A DNA stretch of 64,000 nt, taken from Dermacoccus abyssi (GTDB lineage Bacteria > Actinomycetota > Actinomycetes > Actinomycetales > Dermatophilaceae). Positions 7,213 through 17,016 of this stretch are shown piece by piece. The notes under the pieces were generated by a model that ran no database searches, was not told where the DNA came from, and worked only from the letters and a program-made list of their open reading frames with translations. Position numbers and translations under genes: made by a program. The DNA is taken from NCBI RefSeq assembly GCF_003515945.1, contig NZ_QWLM01000012.1:1-64000 (forward strand), in the 5' to 3' direction. Positions within the stretch are counted from its first letter, which is position 1. The number at the start of each line of letters is the position of its first letter.

Positions 7213-10200
7213 CGGACGAACTCCAGCACCTCACGCGACGCACTCGGAAGGCTGCGAGCAATCACCAGATCGTCGATGAGCCTGACTCGCTCGAAGGTCT
7301 CCTGATTCACACGGTGGAGTTCGAGAGACGGAGCAACGTCGGGCGTCAGTGGGTTGTGGATACCGATGAGCGCTCGATCGCCGTTCGCCTTGTTGGCCAG
7401 GATCGGCACGAGGACTTCTCCGATGCCCTCGACAGGGACCGTCGCGTTGCGTTCGAAGGTCACGTCCTCGATGCCCGAACGGACGAGGTCCTCGAATAGA
7501 CGATCGGCCGATCGACCGAGGCGTTGTTGCGACAGCATCGGCAGCGTCCCGTCGAGCAGGTAGCGCAGCAAACTCGCTCCGACGTGTCGATCAAGCTGCG
7601 TGTGCTCGAAGCGGTTGCGAAAGCTCCGCAGACAGCGGTAGCAGGACTCTTCGCAGTCGGCCGGACACTTCTCAAGGCGCTCCAGCGCGGCCTTGAAGAT
7701 GTCCACGCCGAGCCTGCTGATCTGCTCGGTGAAGCCAGCGCCACCAGCCAGCGTGTCGTAGAGATAGATCTCTGCTTCGCGCCCATGTCCCCCAAGGGGA
7801 GTCAGCGCGGGCCGGAACTCTGCCTGGAGTTCGCTCGCCTCAATCTCAAGCATCTCGGTGGCGGCAATGGTCAGTGCTTCCGCCACAGTGCGGAGAGCGA
7901 CCTGCGAGGACAGATACGAGGGCCGTAGCGTCACTGGGTCGGCAACGGCGAGTCGAATGAGGAGGACGTCCGAGATGAAGTCAGTGCCGAGCACCAAGCC
8001 ACGTGTGGCCCGCCCGCCAGGGCACATGGCGTCCTTTGGATCAGTCGGGAACGGCTTGGCATGGGTTCCGGCGAGCAGCGGCGTCGGCATTGCTGTCGGC
8101 TCGATGAGACCGCACCAGGTGCAGAACGTGTAGCCCTCGTTGCGTGGACCCGTGTTGGAGACGAGAAGTGTCTGACGGTCAAAGTTCTGCTGTACGCGGT
8201 CCGTGATGGAATGCCACAGATTCTCGTCGCCAGGACCGTGTGCGATGAGCTTGGCCCGGGTCGCGTAGGAGATGGCTGGGGCATCGTCGGGGCTGGTGCC
8301 CGGCGGCTCCGTCACGGCATGCGCAAAGCCCGGCGGGCGTAGCCAGTTCATGCCGGGGCCGAATCGCTCGCCCTTACAGGCCGGACAGCAGACGGTGTGT
8401 CCGCGGTCGGCCTGCTCCCACGGAATATGGGTGGCGTGGTGGCAGTCCTGGCATTCGAAGTACATGAGGCGGTCACGCCAGGCATCGGCGAGTTCGCCAC
8501 GCATCGGGGAGTAGAGCGCAGTCGATGTCCACTCGCGCTTGTCGACCCAGACGACCTTGCCCGGCGCGTACTGGCTCAACGCAACGCTCAGCCCTTGACT
8601 GGGTGCGTACTGGAAGACCGGACGGAACGGCGTTGATCGGTCGTCATCGAAGATATGGAAACTGACGACATCCGTTGGGAAGGCATAGCGCGGCAGCACG
8701 CCCTTGTAGAGCAGCCGGTCGAGCAGTTTGGTGCGTGCTCGCTGCGAGTCGAGGTCCTCGCCGCCATCCTCAGCCGGGTTGTCCGACTCCACGGTGGTAT
8801 CTCCGTCTGTGACGGCCCGCTCGTCGTCCTCGTCGGCGATGTCACCCGGGCTCGACTCCGGTTGCGTCTCGCCCTCCTCGTCATCAGCGGTTCCGGCAGC
8901 CCCCGTGCCGGTTGTGAGGTCCAGCGCTTCGTCAATATCGCTGAGTGTTGTCTTGATCAGACCGTCAAGAAGGCCATTACGCTGGTTGCCACCGATTTCC
9001 TCGGGCAGCCAATCGTCGACCTCAGCCCGGAGCTTCGACTCATTGGACGCGAGCCACATCTCGAAGTCGGTTCGGTTCAGAGTCGCGGTGTCGGATAGGA
9101 AGTCAGTGACCGATCCGAGCACCTCGAACAGGTTGGCTGGCATGGTCTCGGGATCGAAGGTCTGGACTCGGTCCTGGTGATACCGCTGGAGCAGGAACGC
9201 CGTGACGTGACGCTTGGCGATGTCGATGTTGCCCATGGTCAGGATCGGGTCAGTGACGTCGCCGCTGATCATGTCCTGTGGCTCGCGGAAGTAGTGATCG
9301 TCGTGCGTGTCCGCGCTACCAAACGCCACAACCGTGGCGACGGCATTGCCGCGGCGTCCGGCACGTCCCGCCCGCTGCTGGTAGTTGGCGCGGGAGGGCG
9401 GCATGTTGCGTAGCGCGACGCCGCTCAGGCTGCCGATGTCGATTCCGACCTCCATCGTGGTGGTGCACGACAGCAGGTCAATCGCCACATCTTGCTGTTC
9501 GTCCCGTGCAGGCACAGCGATGTTCACGTCCTGGAACAGCAACTCGTACATCTCCGCTTTTGAAAAGATGTCGTCCGTCTGCGACGAGTTGAGCTGAGCG
9601 GTGTGCTCCGCTGCCACGATGCTCATTACCTCGCCTGCCGGTGTCGCTAGTGCCCGCATCGAACTCGCGCGGTAGTAGCCCTTCCGTGCGGTGAAGACCG
9701 CGTCCTCGGCGGGCTTGAGGTTCCGAACCTTGTCGGCGCCGCAGGAGATGCACGTTGACCTGCCTGGGAACGGGCGTTGCGTAAAGCGGCACTTGTCGCA
9801 ATAGCCCCATTCCCCATCCAGTTCGAGCGCAACGTTTTGCGCCTGGAGTTGGTACTTGTCGCCCACCTTCTTGCAGAACTTGGCCTGTAGGACCGGCAGC
9901 CACTCGGTCTCGAAGGTCTTGCGGGCTTCCTTGGTCCCGAGCCACCTAGTCAGCTTCGTGAATTTGCCTGTCGCACTCTGAACCTTGGTTCCCTTCCACT
10001 CCGCACTCATCGCGGAGAACCAGATTCCCTGGCGGATCCAAAGCGAGAGCCACAGACGAACGAGCGCCAGCTTCTCCTCGGGAGTGACGGCCACACCAGG
10101 AATGTCGATCAGTTCGTCGAGGAACTCGTCGCGAAGGTTGCCGCGTTCGCGGAGCGAGGCCAGACCAAGCGCCGAGAAGTTGTAGTAGCGGCTGGTAAGG

Positions 10201-12827
10201 GTTGGTACGAGGCTTCGAAGGAGCGATTGCGGCGGATCATTCGGCACGGAGTACAACTGGATGAACTGGGCCGGATCGGTGAGCGCGCCCTTGTCGATGG
10301 ACTTCGACACCTGCGCAAACGCCGTGAAGTCCTCGGTGCCGGTCAGTTCGGGGCGGAGTCGAACGCCGAGCAGTTTGGCGCCGACCATGGCGGCTAGATA
10401 GAGGTTCTCCAGACTCAGCGCCGGCGCGACCATCTGCTGCTTCGAGAGTTCAGCCCACCCCTTCAGCACGATCGGCCGGATCGCGTCCTGGAGCGAGTAG
10501 TTCTGCAGGTTCGGGGCAAGGCGGGCCGCGACCTGACGCGAGTCAGAGAACGCCAGCACCTTGCGTCCACGGAGGGGCGCGAAGCCATCGGCTGCCTGCG
10601 GGCCGGGCGGCTGCACCTCGATCTGTCGACTGACGAGCGCCTGAAACGGCTGATCGCCCTTCGTCTGGTGATCCTGAACGCTGGTTCGACCGAAGTTGGC
10701 TTTGTCGCCGCAAACCCCACACGGAATGAACTCGCCCGTGATTTTCGACTTCTCTGAGTCGTCATCGTCACCGATTGTCTGTTCACCGTGTCTCGGATAC
10801 CGCAGCCAGACCTGTCGCCAGCGCTCTCCGAGGCCGTGGGGATTGAGTCGGCCGGTGATGAGGTCAAGTTCCTGCAACTGCGCGTAGTCAATGTCATCGG
10901 ACGGAGGCTCAAGCAGCAGATCGATCGGCAGCAGTTCGGCGACCGGCCCAGATGCGGCGTTGAAGGCGCGGCCCGGTTCCTGCCAGAGGAAGGTCGGATT
11001 CTCCAGATCGTCGGTGTAGGCACGCGCATACGCGGCGCCGCATTGGCGGCAGGTGTAGAGCTCGAATACCCGAGCCCCGCAGTCGCAGGTCTGTTGCGGT
11101 TGTCCGTACATGGCACCAGTCGGGCCCTTCGGGATCCCGCCGCGATCAACGGTGCAGTTCTCGTCGAGGCAGGCCCAGAGGCCAGGGAGGCCACGGAAGA
11201 AGGCGTGTACACGGCACGGCAGGAGGCCCGCCTCGTCGTCGCTCAGTCGCGCGGCGCTCCCCAAGGAGATCAACGTCGAGACTGCCTGCTCTGCAATCGA
11301 CTGTTCGGCGTCGGGAAAGACCAGCGCACCCAGATCGCTGACCGGCAACGCCTTCTTCATCGTCTCGTTGACCAGGCGCGCGAGTGGTGGAAACGCACGG
11401 AGCGCCTCATAGAGCGTTGCACTCGCAGTGGCGCCATCGTCGGGAACTGCGTCGAGGTAGTCGAGCAACTCGGCTAGGGCTGCGAGTCGAGTCGAGTCAT
11501 CTTCGGCCGCGTAATACGAGTCCATGGGCACTGCGGCGAGTACCTCCGCATCGGAAGTCGACCCGGGGGCATCGGGCTTCCTCAGGTCGAGGTCACCCGT
11601 GACGGCTTCGGCGAAGTCGCTCACTTGCTTGCCGGTCAGCGCGGCCGCAAACTCGCGGGCGTAGTCCTTGCTTGAGAAGCTGGCGCTCGTCGCAATGACC
11701 TGCACACGATCGGCAGGGATGCCGAGTCGGGCACGAAGTCGCCGCATGAGGAGCGCGACCTCCGCCCCAGCCGCGCCGCGGTAGAGGTGCGCCTCGTCGA
11801 TGATGAGGAGGAACTTCTCCTCCGGGTTGTCCTGGAGCCACTGACGGGTGGCATCAAAGATCGGCCGTTCGAGCGGCCGCATCAGCATGTACTCCAACAT
11901 CGAGTAGTTGGTGATCAGGACGTCGGGCGGCCAGTTGAGAACCTCGTCGCGAGTCAGCAACTCGGCATCCTCCGGCCGCATCACCGCTCGGCGCGGCTTC
12001 TTGGTCTTGCGGTCGAACCACTCGCCCGAGCCGTACCACGCAGCGAGGTCTGGTTTCGCGGGCCACTTCCCCCGAGACCTCAGCTCCTTGATCAGTTGCT
12101 TCGATCGCTCTTGGCGAGGTGAGCCGTCCTTGGCCGCCTCCTCCAGCAGGGTGATGTAGTAACGCTTGATCGAGTTGAGTCGAAGTCCGTCCTTCTTGGC
12201 GGTTCGGACGCCGGGGTACAGCGTGCGGCTGGTATAGCGCGCGAAGCGGGCAGGTCGGTCTGCCCAGGCCGTGAACTGCGAGGTCACTCGGTCGTCGCCC
12301 AGCAGCAGACGCAGGCGGCCAAGCTGATCGTTGACGAGCGCGTTCATCGGGTACAGCACGAGTGCACGCACCGCTGGGGCGGCGAAGGAATCGGGTCGGT
12401 TCGCCGCCTCTTGAGCGAGCTTGGCCAGCATCGGCAATAGGAAAGACTCGGTCTTTCCCGAGCCGGTACCGGTCATGACGACCAGGCTCTTGCCGTCACG
12501 TGCTATTCCCTCTAGCGCGGTCGCCTGGTGGGTATACGGCGGGTCAAAGACGAGCGGCTTCTGACCGCCGTCCTTCGACGTCAACGTGGCGAACAACTGG
12601 TGCACAGCGGGATCGAGGTCGAGGTCGGCGAACCGCTTGCCGGGTGTGTAGCGTGGCGTGCTCTCCAGGAACGGCGACTGATACGTGTTGCCAGGTTGGT
12701 CAAGCAGCAACTGGCGCTGCCGGATCAGGGAGGGGTGACCGATGTGGTAAGTCGCCTCGATGTACTCGCGAAGAGCCTGGCGAATCTCACTGATCGTCTC
12801 GGCGATCGTCAGAGCACGCGTCGTCAT
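7209..12827 (-). CDS. Giant DEAH helicase with C-terminal DUF1998/MZB-type region, DruE-like
   Basis: An 1872-aa superfamily 2 helicase. Walker A TGTGSGKTES is at about 119, VLYPMNALVNDQLGRL at about 157, DEAH in LLIIDEAHLYRG at about 344, and motif VI QRAGRAGRRG at about 1150. Two zinc-ribbon-like Cys groups sit near 570-620 and 1000. The C-terminus carries CPADCEESCYRCL (about 1715), the Cys cluster of DUF1998/MrfA-type zinc-binding domains. Helicases of this size with this end are the DruE proteins of Druantia; DrmA/DrmB of DISARM split similar parts over two genes. An acidic low-complexity linker lies around 1300-1350. It begins one base after the upstream 359-aa gene and overlaps the downstream nuclease. 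Expected role: ATP-driven translocase or nucleic-acid sensor of the module. Confidence 0.85.
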   Translation of the reverse strand: MTTRALTIAETISEIRQALREYIEATYHIGHPSLIRQRQLLLDQPGNTYQSPFLESTPRYTPGKRFADLDLDPAVHQLFATLTSKDGGQKPLVFDPPYTHQATALEGIARDGKSLVVMTGTGSGKTESFLLPMLAKLAQEAANRPDSFAAPAVRALVLYPMNALVNDQLGRLRLLLGDDRVTSQFTAWADRPARFARYTSRTLYPGVRTAKKDGLRLNSIKRYYITLLEEAAKDGSPRQERSKQLIKELRSRGKWPAKPDLAAWYGSGEWFDRKTKKPRRAVMRPEDAELLTRDEVLNWPPDVLITNYSMLEYMLMRPLERPIFDATRQWLQDNPEEKFLLIIDEAHLYRGAAGAEVALLMRRLRARLGIPADRVQVIATSASFSSKDYAREFAAALTGKQVSDFAEAVTGDLDLRKPDAPGSTSDAEVLAAVPMDSYYAAEDDSTRLAALAELLDYLDAVPDDGATASATLYEALRAFPPLARLVNETMKKALPVSDLGALVFPDAEQSIAEQAVSTLISLGSAARLSDDEAGLLPCRVHAFFRGLPGLWACLDENCTVDRGGIPKGPTGAMYGQPQQTCDCGARVFELYTCRQCGAAYARAYTDDLENPTFLWQEPGRAFNAASGPVAELLPIDLLLEPPSDDIDYAQLQELDLITGRLNPHGLGERWRQVWLRYPRHGEQTIGDDDDSEKSKITGEFIPCGVCGDKANFGRTSVQDHQTKGDQPFQALVSRQIEVQPPGPQAADGFAPLRGRKVLAFSDSRQVAARLAPNLQNYSLQDAIRPIVLKGWAELSKQQMVAPALSLENLYLAAMVGAKLLGVRLRPELTGTEDFTAFAQVSKSIDKGALTDPAQFIQLYSVPNDPPQSLLRSLVPTLTSRYYNFSALGLASLRERGNLRDEFLDELIDIPGVAVTPEEKLALVRLWLSLWIRQGIWFSAMSAEWKGTKVQSATGKFTKLTRWLGTKEARKTFETEWLPVLQAKFCKKVGDKYQLQAQNVALELDGEWGYCDKCRFTQRPFPGRSTCISCGADKVRNLKPAEDAVFTARKGYYRASSMRALATPAGEVMSIVAAEHTAQLNSSQTDDIFSKAEMYELLFQDVNIAVPARDEQQDVAIDLLSCTTTMEVGIDIGSLSGVALRNMPPSRANYQQRAGRAGRRGNAVATVVAFGSADTHDDHYFREPQDMISGDVTDPILTMGNIDIAKRHVTAFLLQRYHQDRVQTFDPETMPANLFEVLGSVTDFLSDTATLNRTDFEMWLASNESKLRAEVDDWLPEEIGGNQRNGLLDGLIKTTLSDIDEALDLTTGTGAAGTADDEEGETQPESSPGDIADEDDERAVTDGDTTVESDNPAEDGGEDLDSQRARTKLLDRLLYKGVLPRYAFPTDVVSFHIFDDDRSTPFRPVFQYAPSQGLSVALSQYAPGKVVWVDKREWTSTALYSPMRGELADAWRDRLMYFECQDCHHATHIPWEQADRGHTVCCPACKGERFGPGMNWLRPPGFAHAVTEPPGTSPDDAPAISYATRAKLIAHGPGDENLWHSITDRVQQNFDRQTLLVSNTGPRNEGYTFCTWCGLIEPTAMPTPLLAGTHAKPFPTDPKDAMCPGGRATRGLVLGTDFISDVLLIRLAVADPVTLRPSYLSSQVALRTVAEALTIAATEMLEIEASELQAEFRPALTPLGGHGREAEIYLYDTLAGGAGFTEQISRLGVDIFKAALERLEKCPADCEESCYRCLRSFRNRFEHTQLDRHVGASLLRYLLDGTLPMLSQQRLGRSADRLFEDLVRSGIEDVTFERNATVPVEGIGEVLVPILANKANGDRALIGIHNPLTPDVAPSLELHRVNQETFERVRLIDDLVIARSLPSASREVLEFVR

Positions 12828-12828
12828 G

Positions 12829-13908
12829 TCACTGATCTTCCTTGATTGAGGTCATCCAGAGGGAGTTGGAGAGAAACTGCTCGGCATCGTCTATCGCGCC
12901 GGCAGGCAGGCAGTAGGTGAAGAGCGACTTCGGCCCCTTCGGCGCCGACCATCCACTGATTGCCAAGTAGCGCTCGGCCCACGTAGGCAACGGCGCGAAG
13001 AAGTCCAAAAACGTGCCGCCAGTTGGCGACCCGTCGCGGCGACGTCGAAAGGTCTGCGGAGTGCCGCGCTCCGCATCGAGCGCGGCCTGAATGCGCCGAG
13101 CCTCGTCCCAGCCCGGCGCGATGCTTGAGTTCACCGGAAGGTCCAGCACTGATTGCGGCACACCCCCCGCCATCTCGATGGCGCACCAGATTGGCGCGCC
13201 GTAGGCCTGTGGACGGCGCCCGGTGAAGATGCCCGTGTGCTCCTCGGCCGGCTCGTTCCATCGGCCCTTGTAGAAGTGCATCGGCCGTGAGGGGTCGATG
13301 ATCGTCAGTCCGGTGACGACACCCGGGGCTCGCTCAGCGGCAAATTGCTTGCGCAGGTGATCGAGCACCTGCGCGGCAGGCTCGATTCGCGGTGCCTTGG
13401 TCCACTGCTCCTTCGAGATTCGGTGCAGTCCGGCCGCGATAAGCGTCTCTTGGCCCGTTGTCGGGTCTAACAGGACGGACCGTGTGTGCCCATCGTGGAT
13501 GACCTCGACATCCTCGGCAACTTGGTCGACGAGCGCAATATTTCGTGGCCGGACCCCGAGCAGCATGTATTCGCCGGGCTGCTTCTCAACGAAGGATGGT
13601 GGGCCGAGGAACAGGAGACGAGTTCGTTCGCCCGGCTGGCGGAGTTCCAGCAGATCGCCGGACATCAAGAGGGCATCAAGCGCCTCGACGACTGTGTCAC
13701 GGTCGAGATCCTCGGCCAGTGGTGCGAGTGCATTCATGACGGTATCGACGATCTGACGAGGCGAAGCCGGACAGAGAAACGACGCGGTTCGTCGCAGTGA
13801 GGCGCACAGTGCCTCAGTCGAGAGAAGGTCGATCACCTCGTGATCCAGGCCGAGGATGGCCACCGCGCGGGCGGCGACCTCAGCCCGTTCGATCCGTTGG
13901 ACGGTCAT
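12829..13908 (-). CDS. Unknown protein of the Druantia-like operon (359 aa)
   Basis: I do not recognise this family. The 359-aa protein has a helical N-terminal third (RAEVAARAVAILGLDHEVID...), possibly winged-helix-like since DTVVEALDALLMSGDLLELR reads like a DNA-binding or partner-binding wing. A mixed alpha/beta region with PMHFYKGRW and YGAPIWCAIEM follows. No signal peptide, membrane segment or known catalytic motif is visible. It sits between the 952-aa protein (ATGA overlap upstream) and the helicase (one-base gap downstream), so all are made from one coupled message. A role as helicase partner or specificity subunit is plausible by position but is inference. Confidence 0.75.
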   Translation of the reverse strand: MTVQRIERAEVAARAVAILGLDHEVIDLLSTEALCASLRRTASFLCPASPRQIVDTVMNALAPLAEDLDRDTVVEALDALLMSGDLLELRQPGERTRLLFLGPPSFVEKQPGEYMLLGVRPRNIALVDQVAEDVEVIHDGHTRSVLLDPTTGQETLIAAGLHRISKEQWTKAPRIEPAAQVLDHLRKQFAAERAPGVVTGLTIIDPSRPMHFYKGRWNEPAEEHTGIFTGRRPQAYGAPIWCAIEMAGGVPQSVLDLPVNSSIAPGWDEARRIQAALDAERGTPQTFRRRRDGSPTGGTFLDFFAPLPTWAERYLAISGWSAPKGPKSLFTYCLPAGAIDDAEQFLSNSLWMTSIKEDQ

Positions 13909-16763
13909 CCCACGCCTCCCGCTACTTCATCGATCGTTCCCAGCACCGCAAAGCGAGCAGATCGCACAAGCACTGGATCGGTGAGAACACAGCGCAGGTA
14001 GTGATTCAGCTCGTCCTCGTCCCAGTCGGCAAGCTCGCCAGGGGAACTAGCGAGTTGCAGCAGGAATCGAGCGCCCTTGCGGGTGTCCTTCATGCCGCTC
14101 GACGTCGCCAGGTCGGAGATCGCTGCGGTGAATCCCACGATCAGCGCCTCCGGAGTGTTCCACTCCCATAGGCGCGAGGCGATCGCTTGCGCCGTCGCCC
14201 GCTGCGGCGTCGTATCACCCACCAGCTTCTGGGCGCGATTCAGATCGACGTCCTCCGGTGCAAGGTCCGCGATCTGGTGCTCAAAGTGCGCCCACCGCCC
14301 GGGAGCCAGCATCACTGCCATCGCCGTGGTGAGCGTCTGAAGCACCCGCACCCGGTCTCGCACACCAAAGGGGTGGGCAGGCAGCTCGGCGGCACTCCAG
14401 CGGCGGTGGTGGTGGATGAGCGTGCAAACCTCGTCCAGTGACTTGGGGCGCGCAGGTAAGGACGGTGTTGTCGGCCCGATCCGAAGCAACTCGTTGGGGT
14501 CAGGCGGGATGATCTGTCCCGCAACCTGGTCACCGCTGGAAGCCCACAGCAGGCCGCCTCGGGGTGGGCCAATGAACTCCTGTTCTGGAGCGTGAGTTGT
14601 CGCACTGAGCGGACGATCCATCGGGTAGAAGTCAACCGAGACCGACTCGCCGTCGGTTCGGTCGATGAGGCGTGCCCGATAGCCGCTCTGGTGGTCCTTG
14701 TTGAGTACCCACCGAAGGCCGCGGAAGCCGCGTTCGCAGGCGATGCGGGCGAACCCGACCCCCGCCCGGCTGATCGTCACGTCGGCCACGTCGGCTTCGT
14801 CGTAGTGTCGCGCCAACTCGTTGCTCTCCCGAAGCTTCGAGAACACCCGGCGCCAGTCTTCTCCCGATACCGGCAACTCCAAAGTTCGCTTGAGCGTGTC
14901 GCCCAGCGGCTTCGCGTCCCCGTCTTGCAGCGTGATGAGCAGATCGGCTCGCGTCGCCTCGGGGCCGTCCACCTCGATAACGGCATGGCCGTCCCACAAC
15001 TCCGGCAATGTCGGCTGTGCGGGGGAGGTTCGGACGCGGATGCCCTCGCCCGCCGAGAGACCTTCGGCCGGAGCTTGGGGGTCGACGATCGATACCGTGA
15101 GCGTCCCGCTGACCTGGCGCGCGTCGTGCTCGGGGTCGCCCAGTGACACCACAACCTCATGGGTGCCGGTTGCCAGCCCGTCGAGCGACAGGAACAGGTC
15201 GGTCTCACCGGACGGCCATTCAACGTAGTACGGGTCGCCATTGATCGTCAGGCGACAGTTCTGCGGCGAGTGTTCGGCGTGGATCATAACGAGGATCGGC
15301 TCACCGGCGAGCCACTCGGCCGCGCCCTCGCCGTCCCAACTGCTGGCTGCCACTCCCGCCGGCTGAATCGATAGATCCGACACAATCGAAAGTCCGGCCG
15401 CGACGAGCGCCCTTGACTCTTCCTCAGAGATTGCCTTTGGCACGTCCAGTGAGTACATGGTCGTGCCATTGACGGCAGGCTCGACAGGCTCGCACCACGC
15501 GACCTCCGGCGGATCCAGGTCCGGTGCTCCGAGGATGACGTACCGGCCGCCCGGGCGGACGAATTTGCCCTTGATCTCCGGCGCCGGCTGTCCCTGTTTG
15601 CGCCGGAAGACCCACCACGGGCCGCGCGTCATTCGGCACTGGTCTGCAATCAGGAGGTTCACTTCTTGCGGCGCGCCTGCCAACTGAAGGAACGGGTCCC
15701 GGGGCGACGGCCAGGTGGACAATTCGATGGGTGCGAGTGCATAGAGGAGGGCTCCGCTCCGGATGATGTCCTTTGACCCGGCCACGGAGGCTCGTGCGCG
15801 ACGCATCTCGTCGTAGACGACATGCAGACGATGTTGCAGCGGCTTCAGGTCTGGGATGACCGCGTAGGCGTGCCAAACGCCGTCCAACTCCCTGAGTTGC
15901 AGCTTCGGGTCCGTCAGGGCAGGCGGACGTCGTTCGACCTTTCCTGTCCCTGCGTCACCGCCGCCTGACGCCGCCTTGAAGTTGCGAGTCCGGACCGTGC
16001 TGGCGCAGCGCCGCGCATCGTGCAGCCACCGCCGTGACTGGCGCTCGCTATTGAGGCTGTCGACGAGACGGTCAAGCGTTGACGACTCGATGTAAGGCGA
16101 GGGCGTGTCCTCGCCTGAGAGGAGGAGGGCGACCGCCACGTGGCCAAGCAGGGCGGTGTTCTGACAAAACTTCTCTAGCCGTTCGCCGTAGTAGCGCGAC
16201 CAGGAGTGGAGCCGGATGCCCAGCGCTTGGGGATCGTCCAGCAGGCTCGGCCACGCCGTCCGATAGTCGAACAGCATCCGAGCCAGTTGCACTTGCAGGT
16301 AGCGAGGCAAAACGGCGTGGGTGATCGGCCAGGCGATCTTCCGGAACGTGGTCGCCCAGGCGCCACGGGGGATCGCGCCGCCGTACTCGCTGGAGAACTT
16401 GTTGAACCATGCGCGAACGCAGTCGCGCTCGTACTCGCTGTCGATCCAACCCGGCGTCGCCTTCGCATAGATCGGCCAGAACTCGATGCCATCGTAGATG
16501 TAGCCAACCTCAGCGGCGTGGACGACGAGCGGCAACCACCAGCGACTCGAAGCTCGGGTAATGATGCGCTCGGTATGCGCCGCCACGACGGCATCGTGGA
16601 GGAGCTTGCGGTCGTCCCCATCCAGTCCGTGTTCGAGCGCGAAGACCGGCGCCGGCGTGCCGAGTTGCTGGCGTCGCTCATGAATCGCGCGGAAGTGCGC
16701 ATCGAGCAGACCGTGGAAGAACTCCAAGGTTTCGGCGGTGCTGCCCTTCCGGACTTCAACCAT
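13905..16763 (-). CDS. Unknown large protein of the Druantia-like operon (952 aa)
   Basis: I do not recognise this family. The 952-aa protein has an N-terminal region rich in aromatic residues (EVGYIYDGIEFWPIYAKA, then WSRYYGERLEKFCQNTALLG), a middle with beta-sandwich character (about 400-640, including EILV- and GLATGTHEVVVSLGD-type strands), and a helical C-terminus. No Walker, nuclease or methyltransferase motif is evident, and no membrane segment. The ATG lies about 10 bases after AAAGGGGG. Its stop overlaps the next start as ATGA. The large size and first position in the operon recall the big unknown subunits (DruB, DruC, DruH) of Druantia systems, but homology cannot be claimed from inspection. 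Confidence 0.75.
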   Translation of the reverse strand: MVEVRKGSTAETLEFFHGLLDAHFRAIHERRQQLGTPAPVFALEHGLDGDDRKLLHDAVVAAHTERIITRASSRWWLPLVVHAAEVGYIYDGIEFWPIYAKATPGWIDSEYERDCVRAWFNKFSSEYGGAIPRGAWATTFRKIAWPITHAVLPRYLQVQLARMLFDYRTAWPSLLDDPQALGIRLHSWSRYYGERLEKFCQNTALLGHVAVALLLSGEDTPSPYIESSTLDRLVDSLNSERQSRRWLHDARRCASTVRTRNFKAASGGGDAGTGKVERRPPALTDPKLQLRELDGVWHAYAVIPDLKPLQHRLHVVYDEMRRARASVAGSKDIIRSGALLYALAPIELSTWPSPRDPFLQLAGAPQEVNLLIADQCRMTRGPWWVFRRKQGQPAPEIKGKFVRPGGRYVILGAPDLDPPEVAWCEPVEPAVNGTTMYSLDVPKAISEEESRALVAAGLSIVSDLSIQPAGVAASSWDGEGAAEWLAGEPILVMIHAEHSPQNCRLTINGDPYYVEWPSGETDLFLSLDGLATGTHEVVVSLGDPEHDARQVSGTLTVSIVDPQAPAEGLSAGEGIRVRTSPAQPTLPELWDGHAVIEVDGPEATRADLLITLQDGDAKPLGDTLKRTLELPVSGEDWRRVFSKLRESNELARHYDEADVADVTISRAGVGFARIACERGFRGLRWVLNKDHQSGYRARLIDRTDGESVSVDFYPMDRPLSATTHAPEQEFIGPPRGGLLWASSGDQVAGQIIPPDPNELLRIGPTTPSLPARPKSLDEVCTLIHHHRRWSAAELPAHPFGVRDRVRVLQTLTTAMAVMLAPGRWAHFEHQIADLAPEDVDLNRAQKLVGDTTPQRATAQAIASRLWEWNTPEALIVGFTAAISDLATSSGMKDTRKGARFLLQLASSPGELADWDEDELNHYLRCVLTDPVLVRSARFAVLGTIDEVAGGVG

Positions 16764-16781
16764 CCCGGAGCACCCCCTTTC

Positions 16782-17016
16782 TCACTCGACCCAGGCTGCG
16801 TGCATCAGTCTGGTGGATGGGACCGATAGTTTCAGGGGATACGGGATCAGATGTGTGGGAAGCGCAAAGTCCAACCCGGCATTGGCTACAGCGTCGGATA
16901 GATGACCGGCGATCGGCCTGCCAGAAGAATGGGAGTGCTGCAGCCCCCTCAAACATCGAGTCATGCGTCGCCACCGGATCAATGATCGTGCGCTGCGGCT
17001 TTGCCTCGCTCGTCAT
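16782..17016 (-). CDS. Possible small ORF ahead of the 952-aa gene, apparently frameshifted
   Basis: An ATG preceded by a good ribosome site (AAAGGGGG, 6 bases away) begins MTSEAKPQRTIIDPVATHDS and continues through FEGAAALPFFWQADR. After that a different frame looks more protein-like (IAGHLSDAVANAGLDFALPT to LMHAAWVE) and stops within the leader of the 952-aa gene. The original frame instead runs to a stop at 16756 with poorer codon bias. The most economical reading is a small gene of about 78 residues with one frameshift, or two alternative short ORFs. Homology unknown. It would be the first gene of the minus operon. Confidence 0.35.
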
